Below are positions 1-7,024 of a DNA stretch of 23,191 nucleotides, in pieces. Below the pieces are notes generated by a model, which saw only the letters and a program-made list of their open reading frames with translations, was not told where the DNA came from and did not search any database. The translations under genes and the position numbers were made by a program. The stretch's first letter is position 1; each line of letters begins with the position of its first letter. Origin of the DNA: an uncultured Nitrospira sp. (GTDB taxonomy: Bacteria > Nitrospirota > Nitrospiria > Nitrospirales > Nitrospiraceae); contig CAMLHQ010000047.1 in the NCBI GenBank assembly GCA_946479785.1, positions 1-23,191 on the forward strand, read 5' to 3'.

Positions 1-2
1 TG

Positions 3-377
3 TTAGGCCCGAATATGGAGGTGATCGATGAAGACAGGTCTTTCACGGGGCGCCGCTCTACGGGACTCGACGTACCGTTGCAATCGGGATCGTTCTTGCT
101 GACTCACTTGAATCACTTCGACCGTGATCCAGTGATCCTGAACCCGCCTGACTTCTGCCAGACCGATGTGTATACTTGCGCTCTCGTCGTCCAGCCAGAG
201 ACGGACTTTGACAAAGTCGCCGGGAACCAGCACATCAGGTGTGGCTACCTGAGAGTTGGATTCATTGAACTTCAGCACACACCCGTCGGCTTCGAGCTGC
301 TGGTGCACGCGGGCCAACATGCAGTCAATCGTCAGATTCGGAATTGCCCAACAGGTCTGTTGATTCCTCAAAGCCAT
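3..377 (-). CDS. PilZ-like domain protein
   Basis: A 124-residue protein read from an ATG at 375-377 to a TAA at 3-5. It probably adopts a PilZ-type beta barrel. The stretch from about residue 50 (VPGDFVKVRLWL, then IGLAEVRRVQDHWITVEVIQVSQ and a helix around ERSRLQRYV) matches the strand and C-terminal helix layout of small PilZ proteins. It also resembles the PilZ protein at 14503-14811. The canonical c-di-GMP motifs (RxxxR and D/NxSxxG) are not visible, so it may not bind c-di-GMP. If it acts like its family it would be a cytosolic adaptor affecting motility, adhesion or exopolysaccharide. It is transcribed away from the DUF423 gene. The family call is inferred from pattern resemblance and is moderate. 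Confidence 0.6.
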   Translation of the reverse strand: MALRNQQTCWAIPNLTIDCMLARVHQQLEADGCVLKFNESNSQVATPDVLVPGDFVKVRLWLDDESASIHIGLAEVRRVQDHWITVEVIQVSQQERSRLQRYVESRRAAPRERPVFIDHLHIRA

Positions 378-542
378 AATGTGAGGCTAGAGTAGTGCGT
401 ACGAGGCTTGTCTGGCTATCCCTCAAGAGGAGGGGGAAGGCGACCTGAAGAGGGAACAAAACGGCGATAGATGATCAATTCGAGGCTTCGAAAGCCCTGT
501 TGCCATCATGATTTCTTGCGCTGGAGAGAACAGAGAAGATCC

Positions 543-932
543 ATGAAAACCGGTTCACGTCACTTTTTGTTGCTGGGAGCTATTTACGCTGCGATTGCCG
601 TCGCCGCTGGAGCTTTCGGGGCCCATTTCCTGAAAGGCGTACTCGATGCATCGATGTTGGCTGTGTTCGAAACTGCGGCACGCTATCAGATGTATCATGC
701 TCTGGGCCTTTGCATAGTTTCTTGGGCAATCGATCGTTATCCCGAAGCGCGCTTGACAGCGGTCGGCTGGCTCTTCACCATCGGCATTCTCTTATTTTCG
801 GGAAGCCTGTACGCCGTGTCGCTGAGCGGGGTCCGATGGCTGGGGGCTCTTACGCCGGTCGGAGGGGGAGCCTTCATCGCGGGCTGGGGACTCTTCGCTT
901 GGGGACTGTGGAAATCGCTCAGAGGATCGTAG
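543..932 (+). CDS. DUF423 family integral membrane protein
   Basis: A 129-residue membrane protein. I prefer the ATG at 543 to an in-frame start at 471, because it has an AGAGAAG purine stretch just upstream and places the first membrane segment at the N terminus, as in the family. Four hydrophobic segments are visible: LLLGAIYAAIAVAAGAFGAH, the YQMYHALGLCIVSW region, WLFTIGILLFSGSLYAVSL and the C-terminal GGGAFIAGWGLFAWGLW. The GAFGAH and YQMYHALG motifs are characteristic of DUF423 (YgdD/YwdK-like) proteins, a widespread inner-membrane family of unknown function. Its TAG stop (930-932) directly abuts the stop of the convergent gene at 933, so there is no room for a terminator between them. 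Confidence 0.85.
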   Translation: MKTGSRHFLLLGAIYAAIAVAAGAFGAHFLKGVLDASMLAVFETAARYQMYHALGLCIVSWAIDRYPEARLTAVGWLFTIGILLFSGSLYAVSLSGVRWLGALTPVGGGAFIAGWGLFAWGLWKSLRGS

Positions 933-1850
933 TTATTGCAGTGTGCAAGAGGCCGTCCGTTTTCCGCTGATCGAACCCCACCCCCCTTGCGAATTCACGA
1001 AGGTGCCTTCGAGTCGCTGTCCTTCTTTCGAAAACAGCAGGCTGTCTTCCTGGGTTTTTCCCTCCGTCTCCCAACGGAGATAGACCGTATCACCGAGCAC
1101 GATGATTTCTGAAAGTCCCGGAATACCAGCACCGTCTTTTCCCACTGGAGGAAAAATCAGCGACAGCTTTTTTTCTTCATGATGCCGTTGATGGTTGTGA
1201 ATGACCCATTGCCATGTCCCGCAGAGTCGTGATTGTCCGCGAGCGACACGGACACGGTCTTTCCAGGTTTTGAGCCGCCACCATTCCGCCATGGCTTGCT
1301 GAGCAGCCTCCTGTGCCAAACGTCCGGCCGCAAGGGCGGTCACCGTATTGTCCCCGGCGCCGGTCGCTTTCACTACCTCGCCCAGTGATGGAAAGGGACC
1401 GTTGGCCATAAGCCATTCTATTTGGGAAGGAGGAATGGAAGAGCCTGGCTGACCGGTACTTTCAGCCAAGGATCGCGTCACTCGCTCTGCCCACAGCCAG
1501 GCTGTTAAGGCGGCCACCAGTCGCTGTGCAGACCTCATAATCTCCTGAACCAGGAGCTCCTTGGCCAATTTGGCAGGAATTCCCTTGGCGCTGATCGTTG
1601 CAGCCACGTCAGTCAGAGCAGCGGCGGGACCGATCTGGCCGACGAAGAGTTCAGTGGCAGCTTGATCGGAATCCACTGTAGCCAGACGGTCTTGGTAGGT
1701 CACTAGGAACTGTGGCCAATCCGGCAATGCCGCAGAGGCAAGCCCATCGGCTGCACCAGCCGAAGAAGAGACAAGGAAGAGCTCGAACAGCATTATCAAG
1801 AAGACTATGGCGCTTGGTCTTATATGAGATGAGCAAGTGAAAGTCAGCAT
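933..1850 (-). CDS. Exported protein of unknown function
   Basis: A 305-residue protein I do not recognise. The N terminus looks like a Sec signal peptide: hydrophobic core IVFLIMLFELFLVSSS, then AGA-A near residue 34 as a possible cleavage site. The central part is Ala-rich and helical (about residues 60-200). The C-terminal 90 residues look like a small beta domain with GTWQW near the start and EGTFVNSQGGWGSISGKR near the end, resembling domains that bind or report on surface material; two late cysteines may pair. No SD is obvious before the ATG at 1848-1850, and an internal ATG at 1793 would shorten the signal peptide. It lies 55 nt downstream of the dienelactone-hydrolase-like gene on the same strand and probably shares its transcript. 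Location in periplasm or envelope is inferred. Confidence 0.6.
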   Translation of the reverse strand: MLTFTCSSHIRPSAIVFLIMLFELFLVSSSAGAADGLASAALPDWPQFLVTYQDRLATVDSDQAATELFVGQIGPAAALTDVAATISAKGIPAKLAKELLVQEIMRSAQRLVAALTAWLWAERVTRSLAESTGQPGSSIPPSQIEWLMANGPFPSLGEVVKATGAGDNTVTALAAGRLAQEAAQQAMAEWWRLKTWKDRVRVARGQSRLCGTWQWVIHNHQRHHEEKKLSLIFPPVGKDGAGIPGLSEIIVLGDTVYLRWETEGKTQEDSLLFSKEGQRLEGTFVNSQGGWGSISGKRTASCTLQ

Positions 1851-1905
1851 GAAACGACAGGTCGGGGGCGCCGGACGATCAGCTTGCGTGAAGAGGGCAC
1901 ATTCG

Positions 1906-2700
1906 TCAGACGCCTTGCAAGGTACTTTTCAAGAACAGAGCCGTTGCCGCCCACGCTTCAGCCGCAGCATCTTCGCGGTAGCTGTCAGGCCGCGACTCAT
2001 TGCTGAACGCATGCGGGACATTGGCATAGGATCGAATATCGATGCGTTTCTGGTTCTCCGAAGCCGCCACTCGCAGATGTTCGATGTCCTGCGCGGATAC
2101 CCAGGGATCATTCCCTGCATGGTGATAGAGCACGGGACAAAGTATGTTCTTGAGAGCCTCGGGCTGAATCATCCGGCCATAGTACGAGACGGCCGCCCGC
2201 AGGCGCTTACGATGGCAGGCGAACCTCAGTGCCAAGGTTCCGCCCATTCCGAATCCCACCACGCCATGAATGTTTCGCTTGACGAATTCCCGCGTATTCA
2301 AGAACTCGCAGCACGAATTGATGTCTTGGAGAGCCAGCGACTCATTGAGCTTGCCCATCAAGGCCTCGGCCACCTCTGCATTGCCTGTGACCATACCGCC
2401 GATCCGGCCATAGAGATTGGGAATGATGACGCCGTACCCCTCACATGCCAGGCGGGCACCCAGATCCTTAATCTGCGAATTCAGTCCCCACCATTCGTGC
2501 AAGAGCACGATGCCGGGATACGTTCCCTTCTCCTGCGGCCAAAACTCGATACAATCGACCTGAACAGTCTGGATCGGACGAGTCCGGATATAGGGATCCA
2601 CTGAGGCATCGGTAGGCGTCGGGAGAGCAACTCCGCTTGGAAACCGAGAGGTCCCGGTTCCGATCTGCTGTAACGTAAATGGAGCGGTCGTCGATATCAT
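1906..2700 (-). CDS. Dienelactone hydrolase family protein lacking the nucleophile
   Basis: A 264-residue alpha/beta hydrolase of the dienelactone hydrolase family. Family marks are PGIVLLHEWWGLN (residues 62-74, with the conserved Glu69), the nucleophile-elbow region VVGFGMGG (147-154), the acid-loop HAGNDPW with Asp198, and VPHAF with His230. The elbow in this family normally reads G-F/Y-C-x-G-G with a catalytic Cys (Ser in serine hydrolases). Here residue 151 is Gly, encoded GGA, while Asp and His remain. The protein therefore looks catalytically altered or inactive as a hydrolase. It also has an N-terminal extension of about 40 residues without a clear signal peptide. The ATG is at 2698-2700, with GAGAGGA about 13 nt upstream. 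A strong promoter lies at 2768-2797. The exported-protein gene at 933-1850 follows on the same strand. Confidence 0.85.
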   Translation of the reverse strand: MISTTAPFTLQQIGTGTSRFPSGVALPTPTDASVDPYIRTRPIQTVQVDCIEFWPQEKGTYPGIVLLHEWWGLNSQIKDLGARLACEGYGVIIPNLYGRIGGMVTGNAEVAEALMGKLNESLALQDINSCCEFLNTREFVKRNIHGVVGFGMGGTLALRFACHRKRLRAAVSYYGRMIQPEALKNILCPVLYHHAGNDPWVSAQDIEHLRVAASENQKRIDIRSYANVPHAFSNESRPDSYREDAAAEAWAATALFLKSTLQGV

Positions 2701-2767
2701 TGTGGTAGCTGATCCTCTCTGATGATGGGAAAACCGGCTCTCCTAGGCCAATTCACCAAACCATCGT

Positions 2768-2797
2768 ACTATAGGGACCGTTTCGCCGGCTTGTCAA
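2768..2797 (-). promoter_or_regulatory. Sigma-70 type promoter of the DLH-like gene
   Basis: On the minus strand TTGACA (2792-2797) is followed after 18 nt by TATAGT (2768-2773). The -35 is a perfect consensus and the -10 matches 5 of 6. Transcription would start near 2761, giving a leader of about 60 nt before the ATG at 2700. Confidence 0.7.
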
Positions 2798-2850
2798 TGC
2801 AACCCGGAAGGAAGTAACCTCCTCAGACTCTAGGAATTTGTTCATTCTTG

Positions 2851-3837
2851 ATGTTGTCTCAATCGCCAGCAGACGTCGGAATCGGCCTCGTCGGTGTCGG
2901 CCGTCATGGCAGCCGATATGTCCAGCATCTGCTGTACGATCTTCCCGGAGTCGCTCTTACCGCCGTCTGCCGCAGGAGCGGTGGAGGGCTGTCTCCTGGC
3001 TCGGAAGTTCCAGTCTACAACGATTATCGCGCGATGATCGCAGACCCGCGCGTGCAGGCGGTCGTGGTCGTCACACCTCCGTCTCTGTGTCACGACATTT
3101 GCCTGACCGCCGTTCGTGCGGCGAAGCCAATATTGATCGAAAAACCTCTGGCGACTACCGGAACGGAGGCGCGGGCCATGGCAGATGCGGCCGATAAAGC
3201 CGGGGTTCTTTTGATGACGGCACAGACCTTACGGTTCGACCCGACCATCTTGCTCTTGAGAGAGCAACTCGCGACCGTAGGACAACTGCGGTCGGCGACT
3301 CTGACCAGTCACATCGAAACGAAAGCCAATACGATCACTGGCGCAGCGGGACCGGTTTCGCTTGGCGCACTGCTCGAACTGGGCATTCACCTTCTGGATC
3401 TGGTCAGGTTCCTCACGGGCGAAGAAATCGTCGAGGTTCAATCTACGATGGAACCACTCCCTTCACACGAGCCAGAAACTCGAGCGAAGGTCCGGCTCCG
3501 AACGACGGGCAACGTCATGTGCACCCTCGACATTGCACGGGTCGAGGTAAAGCGTATGGGTACGGCTGAATGGGTAGGGTCTGCAGGGAAGGTAACGGCC
3601 GACTGGCCCGCACACAAGGTGACAAGAACTGGGCCTGACGGAACGTCGCAGGAATGGACGGTGGAGCCGCGGCCGACGATTCTTGCTACCTTACAAGCCT
3701 TCGTACATGCGATTCGAACGCAAGCCCCACCGCCGATTACAGGCCTTGATGGCTGTCGTGCCGTGGAAGTGGCAGACGCCTGCTATCGATCGGCAGAGTT
3801 TGGCGGTGTGTGGGTTCAGGTCGACACGACTCTCTAA
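2851..3837 (+). CDS. Gfo/Idh/MocA family NAD(P)-dependent oxidoreductase
   Basis: A 328-residue cytosolic dehydrogenase. The N-terminal Rossmann domain opens with the dinucleotide-binding motif IGLVGVGRHG (residues 11-20, GxGxxG). It continues to VVVVTPPS and the family's catalytic loop IEKPLATT (Glu97-Lys98-Pro99). The C-terminal half has the typical GALLELGIHLLDLVRFL helix with the active-site region His, followed by the substrate-binding beta sheet. Members oxidise or reduce sugars, inositols or related cyclitols. The substrate here cannot be read from sequence and no pathway partners are adjacent. I chose the ATG at 2851 over the TTG immediately before it; the SD is weak (AGGAA about 13 nt upstream). 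Its TAA overlaps the stop of the convergent gene at 3834. Confidence 0.88.
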   Translation: MLSQSPADVGIGLVGVGRHGSRYVQHLLYDLPGVALTAVCRRSGGGLSPGSEVPVYNDYRAMIADPRVQAVVVVTPPSLCHDICLTAVRAAKPILIEKPLATTGTEARAMADAADKAGVLLMTAQTLRFDPTILLLREQLATVGQLRSATLTSHIETKANTITGAAGPVSLGALLELGIHLLDLVRFLTGEEIVEVQSTMEPLPSHEPETRAKVRLRTTGNVMCTLDIARVEVKRMGTAEWVGSAGKVTADWPAHKVTRTGPDGTSQEWTVEPRPTILATLQAFVHAIRTQAPPPITGLDGCRAVEVADACYRSAEFGGVWVQVDTTL

Positions 3838-4070
3838 GTATCCGCCACAATGTGCGTATCCGTCTCCTCAACCCCTTCGATCTGATGGATTTTGGTAATC
3901 ACCACATCGGAGAGAGACCGTTCATCATGCACGGTGATGAAAACAAAAATATCCGGCTGTCCGAAGCAGGAATGGGCCTGCTCGACGCCCGCGAGCTTCT
4001 TCAATGACTGCAGGACTTCCTTGGTGCGCCCTGCCTTAACTTTGATGAGAATATAGGCCTTGGTCGCCAT
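3834..4070 (-). CDS. Stand-alone Lrp/AsnC ligand-binding (RAM) domain protein
   Basis: A 78-residue protein corresponding to just the alpha/beta sandwich effector domain of Lrp/AsnC regulators, without a DNA-binding helix-turn-helix. It begins MATKAYILIKVKAG and contains the GxxDIFVFITV strand and the VEETDTHIV end strand expected for the fold. Such single-domain proteins oligomerise and may bind small ligands such as amino acids; their role is poorly known. I chose the ATG at 4068-4070 because GGAGAG lies at SD distance. The longer frame to 4130 lacks this support. It starts inside the last codons of the upstream gene (35-nt overlap), suggesting translational coupling, and its stop overlaps that of the convergent oxidoreductase gene. 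Confidence 0.8.
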   Translation of the reverse strand: MATKAYILIKVKAGRTKEVLQSLKKLAGVEQAHSCFGQPDIFVFITVHDERSLSDVVITKIHQIEGVEETDTHIVADT

Positions 4071-4635
4071 CGCGTCTCTCCTTTCGATCAAAACGTTTTC
4101 CGCCCGGCATGCTTTGCCGATGTTTGGCAAAAATCTGATGGATGTCCTGACCCTGGTGACTGAACCTGGCGCGAGCCTTCGCGTACAGTTCGCCTAAGAG
4201 GTCAAAGTCGGTCGGACGCATGTTGACGCGTGAAAAAGGTCCCGCCAATTGAGCCCGTTCCTGATCCGAACTTGTTGCATACCGTTCGCAGACGGCCTCG
4301 ACAACCTCAGAAGTCCATCCATCCTTCCGAAATTTCGTTCCGAGTTCCTCCGCCTGGTCCGCATATTTCGACCCCATCGCCACGTCGAAGAACTTCCGCA
4401 CCACCGGATCGGAGCTTTTCATGAACAATCCTTGGAACTGAATTACGATTTGGATAACACGGTTGGCTTCCGGGGTTCCTTCCGGAGGAAGCACATCGGC
4501 ATCCTGCAACGTAGCGAGCAGCGCCATAGAGGCTCCCACCGGTCCAGATGACGTCCGCCCTTGCGTGTGCGCCACGGCAGGAGTCGATAACCCATGCAGC
4601 AACGCGATGAACAAAAACACAATGGACAACGCCAT
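4036..4635 (-). CDS. Small exported protein of unknown function
   Basis: A 199-residue protein I do not recognise. With the start at 4633-4635 it begins MALSIVFLFIALLHGLSTPAVAHTQG, a good Sec signal peptide with an AVA-H type cleavage site. The rest is mostly helical and soluble, with motifs FMKSSDPVVRKFFDVAMGSKYADQ and MRPTDFDLLGELYAKARARF and a very basic C terminus (GGKRFDRKERR). A longer frame from a TTG at 4704 is possible but would bury the signal peptide. No SD precedes the ATG. Instead TATAAT sits only 6 nt upstream, so the mRNA may be leaderless. The 3' end overlaps the RAM-domain gene by 35 nt, so the two are probably co-expressed although their cellular compartments would differ. 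Confidence 0.6.
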   Translation of the reverse strand: MALSIVFLFIALLHGLSTPAVAHTQGRTSSGPVGASMALLATLQDADVLPPEGTPEANRVIQIVIQFQGLFMKSSDPVVRKFFDVAMGSKYADQAEELGTKFRKDGWTSEVVEAVCERYATSSDQERAQLAGPFSRVNMRPTDFDLLGELYAKARARFSHQGQDIHQIFAKHRQSMPGGKRFDRKERRDGDQGLYSHQS

Positions 4636-4741
4636 GCCGCGATTATACAGAACGTGAGTGAAGGGCACCAGCTTGCGAGTCGCAATGGAGAGTACATGAT
4701 GCAAAATGGAAGCATTCTGTCCTTGTCTGGCTTCGTTTTTC

Positions 4742-4770
4742 TTGAATCCGGCAGTTGTCCTTCCTATAAT
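4742..4770 (+). promoter_or_regulatory. Sigma-70 promoter of yifB
   Basis: TTGAAT (4742-4747), a 17-nt spacer, then a perfect TATAAT (4765-4770). The predicted start near 4777 leaves a short leader with GGAG at 4794-4797 before the ATG at 4803. Confidence 0.75.
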
Positions 4771-4802
4771 TCACCGGCCTCATTCCTCGCATCGGAGTGT
4801 CC

Positions 4803-6332
4803 ATGCTTGCCAAAGTGCAGAGCGTTGCCCTCGTCGGACTCGACGCGCATCTGATCGACGTGGAAGTTGATATCGCCGGAGGCCTTCCGCAATTTTCTGT
4901 CGTGGGATTGCCGGATGCGACGGTCCGGGAGAGCCGTGATCGAGTTCGTTCTGCCTTGAAGAATACCGGATTCCATTTTCCCGCCAAGAAAATCACCGTC
5001 AACCTGGCACCGGCCGACATCAAGAAAGAAGGAGCAGGTCTGGATCTGGCCATTGCGATCGGCATTCTCGTTGCCGAAGAGGTTATTTCTCAGCAGAGTC
5101 TCGATCACCGAGTGCTCGTCGGCGAGCTGTCGTTGGATGGTCAAATCAAACCGGTCTCCGGAGCCCTCTCGATCGGCCTCGCCTGTCGGCGGGAGTACAG
5201 TCTTTTGTTACCTGCAGAAAATAGCCACGAAGCGGCGATGGTCGAAGGCGTGGTAGCCCACTGCCTCCATACCTTGCCGGAGGCCGTGGCGTTCCTTCGA
5301 GGCGAGCTCATCATCGCGCCGGTGCAGGCCGATCGAGCGAGCATCTTTTCTGCGAGGCCCCAGGAGGAGGAGGACTATGGCGATGTGAGAGGACAGGATC
5401 AGGCAAAGCGGGCATTGGAAATCGCCGCAGCAGGCGGGCACAATGTCTTGATGATCGGTCCGCCCGGCTCAGGCAAGACCATGTTGGCCAAGCGTCTACC
5501 GACGATTCTTCCGCTGATGGAGCCTGACGAAGCCCTTGAGACAACCCGCGTACACAGTGTGGCCGCGCAGCTGCCGGCCGATCGACCACTGCTGACCGTC
5601 AGGCCCTTTCGATCTCCGCACCACAGTATTTCGGACGCAGGCTTGATCGGTGGAGGTACGATCCCTCGGCCAGGGGAAGTCTCGCTGGCCCATAACGGCG
5701 TCCTGTTCCTCGATGAATCGCCGGAATTTCGCCGTCCCGTTCTCGATGGGCTGCGTCAGCCGCTGGAGGATGGGACGGTGACCTTGACCAGAGTCAGCGG
5801 TTCCCTCAGGTACCCGGCCCGATTCATGTTGATTGCGGCGATGAATCCCTGTCCCTGCGGATATTACGGCGATCGCTCACGTGAATGCGTCTGTACCCCT
5901 CAGCAAATCCGTCGCTACCGCGCACGGTTATCTGGGCCTTTGCAAGACCGTATCGATATCCACATCGAGGTCCCCTCGGTGCCCGTGCGCGAACTGCACG
6001 ATGACGGCCCTCCACCGGAAGCCTCCAGCCATATTCGCATGAGAGTTCTGGAAGCACGGGAGCGGCAGACCAGACGATACCGTCAGGAAGGCATCCACAC
6101 AAATGCCCAGTTGAAGCCACGGCTCCTGAAGCGGTATTGTGGGCTCGATCGAGCGGGACAGGATTTGTTGGAACAGGCCATGAGCAGGTTGGGGCTTTCG
6201 GCCCGTGCCCATGGGCGCATCCTCAGAGTCGCGAGAACGATTGCGGATCTGGCTGGTTCCGAGAAGGTCGAGCCCGTGCATGTCGCCGAAGCGATTCAGT
6301 ACCGCAGCTTGGATCGACGTTTGGAATTTTGA
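4803..6332 (+). CDS. yifB: YifB/ComM family Mg-chelatase-like AAA+ ATPase
   Basis: A 509-residue protein of full family length. It opens MLAKVQSVALVGLDAHLIDVE, as YifB proteins do. Residues 1-170 form the S5-fold/Lon-like N-terminal domain with GLPDATVRESRDRVRSA. The AAA+ module has Walker A GPPGSGKT (219-226) and Walker B GVLFLDE (299-305). It is followed by the Cys cluster NPCPCGYYGD with two further Cys at 362 and 364, typical of the family. The C-terminal domain holds LSARAHGRILRVARTIADL. The relative ComM is a branch-migration helicase used in natural transformation; function here is inferred from that. The ATG at 4803 is favoured over a GTG at 4797 by the GGAG spaced 5 nt upstream. A 71-residue membrane protein gene starts 2 nt after its stop. 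Confidence 0.95.
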   Translation: MLAKVQSVALVGLDAHLIDVEVDIAGGLPQFSVVGLPDATVRESRDRVRSALKNTGFHFPAKKITVNLAPADIKKEGAGLDLAIAIGILVAEEVISQQSLDHRVLVGELSLDGQIKPVSGALSIGLACRREYSLLLPAENSHEAAMVEGVVAHCLHTLPEAVAFLRGELIIAPVQADRASIFSARPQEEEDYGDVRGQDQAKRALEIAAAGGHNVLMIGPPGSGKTMLAKRLPTILPLMEPDEALETTRVHSVAAQLPADRPLLTVRPFRSPHHSISDAGLIGGGTIPRPGEVSLAHNGVLFLDESPEFRRPVLDGLRQPLEDGTVTLTRVSGSLRYPARFMLIAAMNPCPCGYYGDRSRECVCTPQQIRRYRARLSGPLQDRIDIHIEVPSVPVRELHDDGPPPEASSHIRMRVLEARERQTRRYRQEGIHTNAQLKPRLLKRYCGLDRAGQDLLEQAMSRLGLSARAHGRILRVARTIADLAGSEKVEPVHVAEAIQYRSLDRRLEF

Positions 6333-6334
6333 GA

Positions 6335-6550
6335 ATGGTGACAGCCCTGAAAGTCTTTCTTTGGTGGTTTCTCGTCGGTGCGACGATGGCACTCTCGGTC
6401 ATCATGTTGCAAGGCGGCATGCGAGAAGTCATGCAGGCGCAGGGTTCCGTTTGGGAGTTAAAACTGATGGAGCTTGTGACGACGATCGTGGGAGGCGGCT
6501 TACTCGGTGGCTGCGTGGCCCTCATTCTCGATCGCATCAAAAAATCGTAA
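6335..6550 (+). CDS. Small two-helix membrane protein
   Basis: A 71-residue ORF that begins 2 nt after the yifB stop (TGA 6330-6332, ATG 6335-6337). It contains two hydrophobic segments, FLWWFLVGATMALSVIML (residues 8-25) and LVTTIVGGGLLGGCVALIL (47-65), separated by a polar loop and ending RIKKS. The composition and helix lengths are those of a real small inner-membrane hairpin protein. No homologue is recognised. There is no strong SD, so translation may depend on termination of yifB. Its Gly-rich second helix could pack tightly in an oligomer. Function unknown. Confidence 0.6.
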   Translation: MVTALKVFLWWFLVGATMALSVIMLQGGMREVMQAQGSVWELKLMELVTTIVGGGLLGGCVALILDRIKKS

Positions 6551-6598
6551 CGACACCAGATTGAACACAGACAATCCGTTCATACAGAAGGAGTCACG

Positions 6599-7024
6599 AT
6601 GGACCTGGAAGTCGGTTCGAATCTCTATCGGAATACTGATGGGACGATTGAAATCGAGGGTGTTCCCCAACTTCAAATTGCGCTGAAACCCTCCACGAAC
6701 GCGTTACTCATCAACTTCGCCCTTTTCGATGCCAACGGGAAAATGACCGCGAAGCTGGTGGAAAGCACGCTCATGTTCAATGAACGGCGCGCCTACGAAG
6801 TCACCAAGGCGCCATCACGCGTCACGCTCACGCACGTGGAATCCAAAGACGTGGTGCTGCAGATCGAAGTGAAGAAGCCGGACGTCGTGGCGTTTACCAA
6901 AGGGGGGTTTCACACCGTCAAAGGTCATCTGCTTGAAGTGTCCCCGACGGAATGGAAAGTGGATAAACAGCGATCCAGCGGAGCCACGCAAGATCTTCGA
7001 GGCGGTTCGGTCAAGATCGGATAA
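6599..7024 (+). CDS. Conserved-looking protein of unknown function
   Basis: A 141-residue soluble protein with an excellent SD (AAGGAG, 6 nt before the ATG). I do not recognise a family. The sequence alternates short hydrophobic and polar stretches (LQIALKPSTNALLINFALFDANGK, VTLTHVESKDVVLQIEVKKPDVV), which points to a mainly beta structure without cysteines, signal peptide or membrane helices. It ends in a Gly/Ser-rich tail (RSSGATQDLRGGSVKIG) that may be disordered. It is 48 nt downstream of the small membrane protein and may belong to the yifB transcript. Its TAA abuts the TAG of clpB on the opposite strand. Confidence 0.6.
   Translation: MDLEVGSNLYRNTDGTIEIEGVPQLQIALKPSTNALLINFALFDANGKMTAKLVESTLMFNERRAYEVTKAPSRVTLTHVESKDVVLQIEVKKPDVVAFTKGGFHTVKGHLLEVSPTEWKVDKQRSSGATQDLRGGSVKIG

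Noticed and set aside
1837..2604. 255-codon plus-strand frame
   Set aside because: Antisense of the dienelactone-hydrolase-family gene, which has family motifs and a promoter; the plus-strand product has no family features.
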